From CAZNPL01 sp964574815 (GTDB lineage Bacteria; Planctomycetota; Phycisphaerae; UBA1845), in NCBI GenBank assembly GCA_964574815.1, contig CAZNPL010000084.1, positions 1 to 5,274 of the forward strand: a stretch of DNA of 5,274 nucleotides, in the 5' to 3' direction. Positions 1 to 4,941 of the stretch are shown here, piece after piece; the first letter of the stretch is position 1, and the number at the start of each line of letters is the position of its first letter. A model generated the notes under the pieces. The model was not told the DNA's origin and did not search any database. It saw only the letters and a program-made list of their open reading frames with translations. The translations under genes and the position numbers were made by a program.

Positions 1-51
1 CCCCATCGGCGCGCGACCTGAGTTAGCTTGAGCCTCTTTAGCGCTGTCATA

Positions 52-519
52 CTAGAAAACTAGTTCCTCGAACGAAAATGGGATTGGAAAGTCGAGCGAT
101 ATCGGCGGTACGCGGATCAAGTCAATATGGTACCAAGTGCTGACGTTTCGCTCCGACGCTCCGTCCGCGATGATGACCACGTCATCCAATGAGACGCGAA
201 GATCACGGGCGAGCCGTCCGAAATCCTGCCCCTCCATTACTACGTGATTATCGAAGAGCGACTCGCTGCCATAGCATGCATGGATGTGCGAACTCAGCCC
301 TAAATACTCGAGCCATTCCCGCGATTGCTTCGCCGTCAAAGCGTCCGAGTACGTGACAATCGTCTTGGAAGAGTAGTGCCTGAGGAAAGCTTCAAAGCCC
401 ACGCGGATGTCATCCTTCGTCAATTCCGGGGGCCTCTTCTTCTTGGGCAAGAACGTATCAAACATGTCGATTACAAACACGGGCTTGGCGGGCAGGAGCC
501 GCTCCGCGGCAGCCAGCAA
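52..519 (-). CDS. HAD-like protein of the NIF/FCP1 phosphatase type, 5' end uncertain
   Basis: A small Rossmann-like HAD-superfamily protein, 155 aa from a TTG start. HAD motif I is seen as D18-M-F-D21-T22, with Phe where most phosphatases have the second Asp. Motif II may be T56-Y-S58. Residues 99-119 (DFGRLARDL, then VVIIAD with D119) resemble the KDLxxLGRDL...VIIxD pattern of NIF/FCP1-like HAD phosphatases. The Lys expected before that Asp is Gln98, so catalysis is doubtful. No good Shine-Dalgarno precedes the TTG. The same frame stays open upstream to a TGA at 613-615 and reads as plausible protein (for example SDAEFYRER just before the TTG), but contains no ATG, GTG or TTG. The gene may therefore be 5'-truncated or start at a non-standard codon. 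It is convergent with nothing visible to its left. HAD assignment is fairly sure; substrate is unknown. Confidence 0.7.
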   Translation of the reverse strand: MLAAAERLLPAKPVFVIDMFDTFLPKKKRPPELTKDDIRVGFEAFLRHYSSKTIVTYSDALTAKQSREWLEYLGLSSHIHACYGSESLFDNHVVMEGQDFGRLARDLRVSLDDVVIIADGASERNVSTWYHIDLIRVPPISLDFPIPFSFEELVF

Positions 520-689
520 ACGTTCTCGGTAGAACTCGGCATCTGACGTGAAGTGCTTCGGTTCTCGGTTGCCACAGATTGCTTTCCACGAGGATTCCCC
601 GCCTGTCAGACGTCAGGCGTCCATCGTATTCGGCCGAGCTGTGCGATTCAACGGAGAACCGTCCCAAACTCTTGTGCCAAGGCCCTCGC

Positions 690-725
690 GATGCCGGTTC
701 GCCCCCCATCGAACGAACCGCCATC
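690..725 (+). promoter_or_regulatory. Conserved leader hairpin, copy 1
   Basis: An inverted repeat is formed by GATG (690-693) with CATC (722-725), one C:C mismatch, then CGGTTCG (695-701) with CGAACCG (714-720), closing a 12-base loop. It ends 29 bases before the ATG of the 41-aa ORF. The stem is shared with copy 2 while the loop differs. There is no T-tract, so it is not a standard terminator; a leader structure or protein/recombinase binding site is inferred. Confidence 0.7.
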
Positions 726-754
726 AAGGGCGGGTTGTCGAGGAGGTGTCGAAA

Positions 755-880
755 ATGAACGAGATCGAAAAGCAAGCTCTGGCGCAAGCCATCATCGAGT
801 TGATCAAGACGCATGACGGCGTCAGGCGAGCGGTTATGCACTATGCTTTCTGTTCGCCGAACATCCGGACGGTGATCTGA
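755..880 (+). CDS. 41-aa conserved small protein, copy 1
   Basis: A very short predicted helical protein of unknown function. The start is fixed by a near-perfect Shine-Dalgarno, GAGGAGGTG, at 739-747, seven bases before the ATG. The body is AIIELIKTHDGVRRAVMH followed by a conserved tail, AFCSPNIRTVI. It matches the protein at 1983-2108 at 36 of 41 residues; the five changes are at positions 4, 6, 7, 11 and 30 (Tyr here, Cys in the other copy). Eleven further codons differ only synonymously, which indicates selection on the protein in this frame. The TGA is followed at once by the ATG of the next ORF, so the two are probably translationally coupled. I do not recognise the family. The longer minus-strand frame across this region is treated as a shadow. 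Confidence 0.75.
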   Translation: MNEIEKQALAQAIIELIKTHDGVRRAVMHYAFCSPNIRTVI

Positions 881-1027
881 ATGGAGGCGACGCGACACGG
901 GATAAAGACGGCGTGTCCGAGGTGTGGTAAGGGGTCAGGTGAAGCAGTGGAACCCGGAGCCGCGGCGGCTACGTGGCTCAGGACCCCACAGGTCAATTAC
1001 TTCTTCCCAGAATCTCCTAGCTTCTAG
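881..1027 (+). CDS. Small CxxC protein, copy 1, C-terminal half not conserved
   Basis: A 48-aa ORF starting directly after the stop of the 41-aa ORF. Its N-terminus, MEATRHGIKTACPRCG, is clearly homologous to the 49-aa zinc-ribbon protein at 2109-2258, with the CxxC pair at C12 and C15 in identical positions. After residue 17 similarity stops: the remaining residues are Gly/Ala/Pro-rich, and the second CxxC pair (C29 and C32 in the intact copy) is absent. It therefore holds only half of a zinc site and could not form the same ribbon alone. The simplest reading is that a rearrangement near 930 replaced the 3' half, leaving a chimeric or decayed gene that happens to stay open until TAG at 1025-1027. 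It may be expressed, but function is doubtful. Confidence 0.45.
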   Translation: MEATRHGIKTACPRCGKGSGEAVEPGAAAATWLRTPQVNYFFPESPSF

Positions 1028-1188
1028 CCTCCTGACCGCTTCAGCTCGTAACATACCCCATGCAGCCCGCTTGGGCAAGACCCCTCAGTGTAACGATCGA
1101 ATCGCTGCCAGCGGTCCGGCTTGATTTGGGCGCACGGGTCTCGCGTGGCCCTGCCGTGACCGACCGCCGAGCGGGGCCGGAACCGCAC

Positions 1189-1401
1189 TCAGAGGTCTCC
1201 AGGGCCGATTCGCACCGCGATATGGGCTCCGGTGGCGAGTTGCCGGGCCTCGGCCCCAATGAAGCAAGATCCCGTCACGCGTGAAACAGGGTCGAGGTAC
1301 GGGGCAGGCCGCGTGAGTCCGAAGAGATGCTCGGTTCGGTTTGCGGACAGTGAGTGAAAATCGCGGGGGATGCGGAGGTGGAGTTGGCACTCGTCCGTCA
1401 T
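1189..1401 (-). CDS. 70-aa hypothetical protein, second gene of a minus-strand pair
   Basis: The ATG (1399-1401) overlaps the TGA of the preceding 90-aa gene in an ATGA arrangement, the classic sign of translational coupling. The protein begins MTDECQLHLRIPRDFHSLS and has a mixed, soluble composition with no membrane segment. Third codon positions are strongly G/C, as expected for a real gene in high-GC DNA. I do not recognise a domain. The TGA at 1189-1191 is followed in the same frame by about 57 more open codons, again rich in G/C at third positions, down to TAG near 1025. This may be an ancestral longer protein cut by a nonsense change, or an effect of base composition. Real-gene status rests mainly on the overlap and codon pattern. 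Confidence 0.5.
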   Translation of the reverse strand: MTDECQLHLRIPRDFHSLSANRTEHLFGLTRPAPYLDPVSRVTGSCFIGAEARQLATGAHIAVRIGPGDL

Positions 1402-1670
1402 GATGATCTCACCAGCTCGTAGAGCCCTTGGCCCGTGTATTTGAGCTTGCCCTGCGCGACGAGCGCGTCCCAGATGGCTTGGCGATACTGATGCGGCGGC
1501 GCGATGGCTACGATGCCCGAAGCCTTGCCGCCCGTCATCGCCCCACCGCCAAGGCCCGATTCGTCGTCGAGGCGGGCGAGCTTGAGGCGCTTCTTGAACG
1601 CCTTCAGCGTCTTCTTGAGCTCTTCAGAAGTCGGCGTACCAGACGATGATGACGGCTCTAACTCAGGCAT
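1398..1670 (-). CDS. 90-aa basic conserved hypothetical protein (planctomycete-type family)
   Basis: A short soluble protein. A Ser/Pro-rich N-terminus (residues 1-15) is followed by a Lys-rich amphipathic helix, ELKKTLKAFKKRLKLARLDD (17-36), a Gly-rich linker (39-52: GLGGGAMTGGKASG), and a C-terminal segment, IVAIAPPHQYRQAIWDALVAQGKLKYTGQGLYELV. The last part looks like a small winged-helix-type fold (helix 63-75, then a beta turn ending in LYELV), but that is my inference. I recall similar uncharacterised proteins (LKAFKKRLKL...LDDES...GIV.I.PP...W..L..QGKL) from Planctomycetes. A GGGAG motif lies about ten bases before the ATG at 1668-1670. Its stop overlaps the start of the next minus-strand gene. 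The pair sits between two plus-strand repeat units and runs against them. Function is unknown. Confidence 0.75.
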   Translation of the reverse strand: MPELEPSSSSGTPTSEELKKTLKAFKKRLKLARLDDESGLGGGAMTGGKASGIVAIAPPHQYRQAIWDALVAQGKLKYTGQGLYELVRSS

Positions 1671-1771
1671 ATCTCAACGCTCCCGTGGATGACGCCGCCG
1701 CAGAGAGATTTGGAACATACACGATCGCGGTTTCCTGAGCCACATGTCGGCGGTTGATGTGCGATTGAACG

Positions 1772-1805
1772 GTCGTCGGGGCTCGCCCGCGGTGCGGGCG
1801 ACGAC
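1772..1805. repeat. GC-rich inverted repeat between the minus-strand pair and unit copy 2
   Basis: CGCCCGC (1784-1790) and GCGGGCG (1794-1800) form a perfect 7-bp stem with a GGT loop. The outer GTCGT (1772-1776) and ACGAC (1801-1805) can extend it across a 7-base bulge. No T-tract follows on either strand. It lies in the segment that copy 2 has and copy 1 lacks (see findings). Otherwise 1671-1917 shows no convincing gene. Confidence 0.35.
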
Positions 1806-1917
1806 GGCAATACTCCGGTGCCGCAGCAGACCCGTGATGGAGATCCGCCCCCTTCGGCGCCCGAACCCAGAATCCCGTGCCGCGCAATCTCGCCTCCTCG
1901 CGCTCGGCACCCCGGAT

Positions 1918-1953
1918 GATGCCGGTTCGCCCAATCACGTGCGAACCGCCATC
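1918..1953 (+). promoter_or_regulatory. Conserved leader hairpin, copy 2
   Basis: GATG (1918-1921) pairs with CATC (1950-1953); after one C:C mismatch, CGGTTCGC (1923-1930) pairs perfectly with GCGAACCG (1941-1948) around a 10-base loop. The total span of 36 bases and the 65-base distance from hairpin start to ATG are identical to copy 1. Seven of the ten leader differences between copies fall at or beside the loop, leaving the stem intact. Confidence 0.72.
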
Positions 1954-1982
1954 GAGAGCGGGTCGTCGAGGAGGTGTCGAAA

Positions 1983-2108
1983 ATGAACGAGTTTGAAGAG
2001 GAAGCCCTTGCGAAAGCGATCATCGAGTTGATCAAGACGCACGACGGCGTCAGACGAGCGGTGATGCACTGCGCGTTTTGCTCGCCGAACATCAGGACGG
2101 TGATTTGA
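1983..2108 (+). CDS. 41-aa conserved small protein, copy 2
   Basis: Sister of the 41-aa protein at 755-880, with the same length, same start context (GAGGAGGTG seven bases upstream of the ATG) and 36 of 41 identical residues. The N-terminal 12 residues are acidic (MNEFEEEALAKA), followed by a helix, IIELIKTHDGVRRAVMH, and the tail CAFCSPNIRTVI. This copy has a C30-x2-C33 pair, reduced to one Cys in copy 1, so metal binding by this protein alone is unlikely to be its conserved role. The TGA (2106-2108) is followed immediately by the ATG of the zinc-ribbon gene, suggesting co-translation and perhaps a shared function. No known family comes to mind; a short helical partner or modulator peptide is only a guess. 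Confidence 0.78.
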   Translation: MNEFEEEALAKAIIELIKTHDGVRRAVMHCAFCSPNIRTVI

Positions 2109-2258
2109 ATGGAGGCGACGTCGCAGGGAGTCAGGAAGATGTGCCCGAGGTGCGGAAGGTTGACCAAGCAGGAGTTCTTCGTTGGTTTCGGGTGCATCAG
2201 GTGTGATACGATCAGGGGCGACGCGGAGGTGGAGGAGGCGCTCAGTCGGTTTGGGTGA
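2109..2258 (+). CDS. 49-aa small zinc-ribbon protein
   Basis: The protein has four cysteines in two CxxC knuckles: C12-P-R-C15-G and C29-I-R-C32-D, separated by 13 residues (GRLTKQEFFVGFG). This is the pattern of a minimal zinc ribbon, which typically binds one structural Zn(II) and serves in nucleic-acid or protein contacts. After the second knuckle comes a short acidic helix, RGDAEVEEALSRFG. The ATG directly abuts the stop of the 41-aa gene, with no separate Shine-Dalgarno, so translation probably depends on the upstream gene. Related sequences in this window are 881-1027 (first knuckle only) and 3432-3575 (one Cys changed to Ser). Four correctly spaced cysteines make this the functional-looking member. 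Target and role are unknown. Confidence 0.72.
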   Translation: MEATSQGVRKMCPRCGRLTKQEFFVGFGCIRCDTIRGDAEVEEALSRFG

Positions 2259-2410
2259 TGGTGGGGCACAGGAACCGCCCCGGCGGGTGAAGCGTAACGG
2301 GCGGTGGTGGCCGGACATCAAGGGGATACTCAGGGCGACGAGACGACACGGTTCATGCAGTGTAGCGTACCAACGCTGGCGGGCGACTTGAGGTCTGGCG
2401 GAGCGCGCTC

Positions 2411-2569
2411 ATGATTCGCAGCAGTTCGACCCAGCTCGGCACGGATCCGGCAAAATGGAAGCGCAGGCCAATGATTCTTGCGCTGCTCGCGGCAGCGGCG
2501 GTGTTTCCGATCGCTTTTGTGCCGAGCTATCTTGCGTCCTTGGCCGTGTGCGGCTATGCCGTAACTTGA
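2411..2569 (+). CDS. 52-aa small single-pass membrane protein
   Basis: The ATG is preceded by GGAG at 2400-2403, seven bases away. A short polar, basic N-terminus (residues 1-20, with KWKRRP at 15-20) leads into a hydrophobic segment, MILALLAAAAVFPIAFVPSY (21-40), then a mildly hydrophobic tail ending at VT. The positive cluster before the segment suggests an N-in, C-out single-pass topology. It lies 37 bases upstream of the lipoprotein gene on the same strand and may share its transcript. It could also be the surviving N-terminal piece of a larger membrane protein. I recognise no family. Confidence 0.5.
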   Translation: MIRSSSTQLGTDPAKWKRRPMILALLAAAAVFPIAFVPSYLASLAVCGYAVT

Positions 2570-2606
2570 GCCACATTGCAGGTCCTAATCAGCGAGGAGG
2601 TGACCG

Positions 2607-3392
2607 GTGGAACGAAGCAGCCTTGGCGGAACGTGCGTGGCGCTCGCAATCATGATGCTGTCGGGATGTGCATCCATGCGGCCCACGATCGAGTCCGTGA
2701 CACCACGCATCGACAGCATTGACTTCAGCGGTGTGACCCTCGCGTTCGACGTTGACGTGCGCAATCCCAATCCGATCAAGCTCAAGGCGCCGGCGTACAG
2801 CTATGCGGTTGAAATCGCGGACTCGCCGTTTTTTTCGGGTGACGCGGATGCGCCGCTGGAGTTGCCTGCGGGCAGAACCGGAACCGTCACGCTGCCTGCT
2901 CGCATCAACTACGTCGATCTGTGGAACTCGTTCCGCAGCCTGGCCGATGAGTCTGAAGTGCCTTACAACCTCAGCGGCGTACTGCAGTTCGATCTGCCCG
3001 TTGGTCAGGCCGAATTGCCTCTATCGCATCAGGGTACATTTCCAGTGCTGCGACCTCCGAAGTTCTCGGTGGTTGACAAGAACGTGTCCGACGTATCGTT
3101 GAGCCAGGCGAAGGTCGCCGTGCAGGTAGACGTCGAAAACCCCAACACCTTCTCGTTGGGGATTGCCGGGGTGGGTTACGACCTCACGATTGGTGAGATC
3201 GCGCTTGGGAAAGTCAGCGCAGACTCGCCCGCCGCGATCGGCGCGGAGGAATCAGGCCGGCTCACCCTCACCGGTGAAATAAGCGCTAAGGGTGCCCTGA
3301 TGCAGTTACTTCGTGGCGATGATCTGGGAGCCGCCAAGCTGTCGCCAAACGGCAGCGTAGTAACGCCATTCGGCGACGTTCCACTTCCTTAA
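2607..3392 (+). CDS. LEA14/WHy-type desiccation-related lipoprotein
   Basis: A 261-aa secreted lipoprotein. It starts at GTG after a GAGGAGGTG Shine-Dalgarno (2594-2602). The signal peptide has a hydrophobic core, CVALAIMMLSGC, whose lipobox L18-S-G-C21 predicts lipidation at C21; lack of Asp at +2 (Ala22) fits outer-membrane sorting. The mature part holds two tandem LEA14/WHy domains, about residues 27-145 and 152-261. Each has the hallmark beta-strand ending in NPN: LAFDVDVRNPN (N53-P54-N55) and VAVQVDVENPN (N178-P179-N180). Bacterial proteins of this class are described as LEA14-like desiccation-related proteins and adopt a fibronectin-like beta-sandwich; their molecular job is poorly known. 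Length and domain order look complete. It stands between repeat unit copy 2 and the decayed copy, with the small membrane protein just upstream. Confidence 0.9.
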   Translation: MERSSLGGTCVALAIMMLSGCASMRPTIESVTPRIDSIDFSGVTLAFDVDVRNPNPIKLKAPAYSYAVEIADSPFFSGDADAPLELPAGRTGTVTLPARINYVDLWNSFRSLADESEVPYNLSGVLQFDLPVGQAELPLSHQGTFPVLRPPKFSVVDKNVSDVSLSQAKVAVQVDVENPNTFSLGIAGVGYDLTIGEIALGKVSADSPAAIGAEESGRLTLTGEISAKGALMQLLRGDDLGAAKLSPNGSVVTPFGDVPLP

Positions 3393-3431
3393 CGAACGTT
3401 GCGAAGGAAACGCTGGATTCCAGAGTGAGGC

Positions 3432-3575
3432 GTGTACTGCCCAGGGTCCGTCACGCTGACCGAGCACGAGTTCATGGTCGGTCTCGAGTGCATCAGGTGT
3501 GACACGACGATGGGGAAGGCGGACGTGGAGTTGCGATTGAGTTCGTTCACTTGCGTCGGTACCATGTCGCCCTGA
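3432..3575 (+). pseudogene. Decayed third copy of the small zinc-ribbon gene
   Basis: From a possible GTG this reads 47 codons. From the first Cys on, it aligns with the 49-aa zinc-ribbon protein without indels: LTEHEFMVGLECIRCDTTMG here against LTKQEFFVGFGCIRCDTIRG there. The first knuckle has become C3-P-G-S6, so one zinc ligand is lost; C20 and C23 remain with the same 17-residue spacing from the first Cys. The acidic tail is kept (KADVELRLSSF) but runs on to MSP before TGA. The N-terminal segment is not conserved, a stop (TGA 3426-3428) lies just upstream in frame, and no 41-aa ORF or leader hairpin precedes it because the lipoprotein gene ends at 3392. It is most likely a remnant. Confidence 0.6.
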
Positions 3576-3607
3576 GCAGTAATCAAGTCGCGAAGGTCGG
3601 CTTACTA

Positions 3608-3631
3608 CTCCGAGCATTAAAGGTTGGACAT
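3608..3631 (+). repeat. IS630 left terminal inverted repeat
   Basis: CTCCGAGCATTAAAGG... matches the inverted right end (4693-4716) at 18 of 24 positions by eye, with uninterrupted runs GAGCAT and GACAT. It is preceded by TA at 3606-3607. Confidence 0.75.
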
Positions 3632-3633
3632 AA

Positions 3634-4665
3634 TTACAGAGCGGCATATGCCACGTGTTTTTCGTGAAAGTAGTTTCGGACGATTGCCGGTTGGCGCTGC
3701 GTACTACGCAGGTACGAACGAATGTCATGTATCATGACAGATTGATTCTCGGGGCGGCGGCGTCCGAGGGCGTTGGTCTTGACATCCTGATTGAGCAGTT
3801 CATCCGGGTTCAACTCCGGACTGTATCCGGGGAGGAAGAACATGCGCAGGGCGCCCGCATGAGCACCAAGCCACTGTTGTACTTTGCGAGAATGGTGCAC
3901 CGGATGTCGATCCACGATAAGATAGACTTTGTGGCCGCTGTGTCTTACGAGCCGCTAAAGAAACGTAATCATGAGGGGCGCGGTGAACCGCGCCGTGAAC
4001 ACCATGAAGGCCAACTGTCCGCGATTGGTCACTGTGGAAATCATGTTGCAGCCGAATCTCCGCCCGGTACCCAAGATCACCGGCGTGTGCCCGCGGAGTC
4101 CATAGCTGCGACCGGCCTGATGATCCGAGCGAAGGCCCATCTCGTCTCCCCAGTGGATCTCCGCGTTCTCACTGTGTGCTTGGCGGCGGATCGCGGGGTA
4201 CTCGTGCCGCAGCCAGTGCTCCACCGCCGCCGGGTCTTGCTCATACGCCCGACGAAGCGGCTTCTGCGGCGTCAGCCCCCAGTTGGCCAGATAGCGCCCC
4301 ACCGTCCACACCGACACGTGAATGTCAAAACGGTCGGCCAGCAACTGTCGCACGGCATCACGCGTTTACAGAGCAAAGGGAAGTTTCATTTGGTCCGGAC
4401 ACCGATCCGTCATCATATTCACGACAGTCGCTGCCTGCCATCCGTGCAGTCGCGAGCGCTTGGGGCGCCCGCGTGGCTTGGACCGCAGGCTCGCCTCTCC
4501 ACCGTGGTCCATCCTGACCAACCAGTGGTCAATCGAAGTACGCGAAACCCCGAAGGTGCGGGCCGCCGCACTCTTGCCCATGCCTTCGCCCACCGCCCGC
4601 ACGACCCGAAAGCGCAGTTCCTCCTGCGCCGCCGGCGACAAACGACGTGTATCTCGTGTTTCCAT
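3634..4665 (-). pseudogene. IS630 transposase with two in-frame nonsense codons
   Basis: From ATG 4663-4665 one continuous frame of 343 codons runs to TAA at 3634-3636, matching the usual length. The N-terminal helix-turn-helix is at about 25-52 (GKSAAARTFGVSRTSIDHWL), followed by a basic GRPKRS linker. The DDE core shows D174 (IHWGDEMGLRSD), D252 (YLIVDRHPVHHS) and E289 (YSPELNPDELLNQDVK); it ends in the typical VRNYFHEKHVAYAA. Codon 100 is TAA (4366-4368), where family members have Trp in LPFALWTR as I recall, and codon 237 is TAG (3955-3957), just before RLVRHSGHKV. No frameshift is needed to join the three parts, so decay appears to be by point mutation only. As written it cannot make full-length transposase. 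Confidence 0.9.
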
Positions 4666-4671
4666 ACATAT

Positions 4672-4699
4672 AATATACCCCAAAATCGTAGAATGTCAA
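4672..4699 (-). promoter_or_regulatory. Putative sigma70-type promoter of the transposase, possibly leaderless
   Basis: On the minus strand a perfect TTGACA (4694-4699) is separated by 16 bases from TATATT (4672-4677), five of six matches to the -10 consensus. The -35 box lies inside the right inverted repeat. About seven bases after the -10 box comes the transposase ATG (4665), and there is no Shine-Dalgarno between, so the transcript would be essentially leaderless. Confidence 0.6.
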
Positions 4700-4716
4700 A
4701 TATTTTATGCTCCGAT
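4693..4716 (-). repeat. IS630 right terminal inverted repeat
   Basis: Read inward on the minus strand it is ATCGGAGCATAAAATATT..., matching the left end at 18 of 24 positions. It is followed on the plus strand by TA (4717-4718). It contains the TTGACA of the putative transposase promoter. Confidence 0.75.
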
Positions 4717-4718
4717 TA

Positions 4719-4924
4719 GTATCCCTCTTCGTGAAACAACCTGGCCACTTGACGTTTCCTCGACTAGCCAAGGAGACCAGCAGGCTGCCCCATCCGGTTC
4801 CGATGCTCAGCCCGCGAACGTGCCGGTTGAATCGCCGCCGTTTACGAATACAGAACTGAATGATCGAAATAATGAGGCGGACGCCGGTGTAGGCCCGGAG
4901 AAAACAACTTTCGTCCATGATTGA
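4719..4924 (+). other. Open reading tail right of the IS, possible truncated gene
   Basis: One frame is open across the whole segment and ends at TGA 4922-4924, 17 bases before the next ATG. Its translation is polar and Ser/Pro/Gln/Asn-rich (for example STSQGDQQAAPSGSDAQPAN), like a linker or disordered C-terminal tail. No start codon lies in this frame between the IS edge and the end that would give a sizeable protein, and joining the two TA sites without the IS gives only a few more codons before a TAA near 3580. Codon third positions are mixed. It may be a gene remnant; the evidence is weak. Confidence 0.25.
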
Positions 4925-4941
4925 ATTGTGGAGCTCAGATC

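Larger units (their letters stand above)
690..928 (+). repeat. Repeat unit copy 1 (leader hairpin + 41-aa ORF + start of CxxC ORF)
   Basis: This block aligns with 1918-2156 at a constant offset of 1228 bases and no indels. It covers a 65-base leader, a complete 41-aa ORF and the first 16 codons of a second ORF. The leaders match at about 55 of 65 positions by eye. Similarity ends soon after the CPRCG codons of the second ORF. Confidence 0.88.
1918..2258 (+). repeat. Repeat unit copy 2, intact (leader hairpin + 41-aa ORF + zinc-ribbon ORF)
   Basis: This is the complete form of the unit. Its first 239 bases are collinear with 690-928. It consists of a hairpin leader, strong Shine-Dalgarno, a 41-aa ORF and a 49-aa four-cysteine ORF with no gap between stop and start. 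Left and right neighbours are unrelated to those of copy 1, so the unit itself, not a larger duplication, has been copied. Confidence 0.85.
3608..4716 (-). mobile_element. IS630-family insertion sequence, 1109 bp, inactive
   Basis: The element is bounded by imperfect terminal inverted repeats, contains one IS630-type DDE transposase reading on the minus strand, and is flanked on both sides by TA (3606-3607 and 4717-4718), the target dinucleotide duplicated by this family. Size fits the family. Two nonsense codons in the transposase make it non-autonomous. It inserted just downstream of the decayed zinc-ribbon copy. Confidence 0.88.

Noticed and set aside
51..64. ACTAG-AAAA-CTAGT inverted repeat at the end of the HAD gene
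   Set aside because: Five-base AT-rich stem without a T-tract; likely chance.
458..898. Long minus-strand ORF across repeat unit copy 1, with a related one at 1935-2321
   Set aside because: They resemble each other only because the DNA is repeated. The plus strand has the ribosome sites, matching start and stop positions and mainly synonymous changes.
1060..1284. Plus-strand 74-aa ORF and overlapping minus-strand frames between the first unit and the 90/70-aa pair
   Set aside because: Several frames are open together, as is common in GC-rich DNA; no ribosome site or recognisable motif.
1363..1400. Plus-strand codons reading GDAEVELALVRH, similar to the acidic tail of the zinc-ribbon protein, with a possible Cys-to-TGA change upstream
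   Set aside because: Convincing identity is limited to about 15 bases. The upstream sequence aligns no better than chance, and the strand is antisense to the better supported 70-aa gene. No basis for selenocysteine or a fourth unit.
690..2258. CRISPR array or integron attC sites
   Set aside because: Repeats are too few, too long and protein-coding for CRISPR. The hairpin lacks recognisable attC core sites, and no integrase is visible.
2287..2391. GTG-started 34-aa ORF (KRNGRWWPDIKG...) between the zinc-ribbon gene and the membrane protein
   Set aside because: No ribosome site, no counterpart after the other units, and too short to judge.
3385..3409. TTCCTT/AAGGAA inverted repeat over the stop of the lipoprotein gene as a terminator
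   Set aside because: Only 6 bp, AT-containing stem with a 13-base loop and no T-tract; not convincing.
3655..4719. 354-aa plus-strand ORF across the IS
   Set aside because: It is the antisense shadow of the IS630 transposase, whose motifs are clear on the minus strand.
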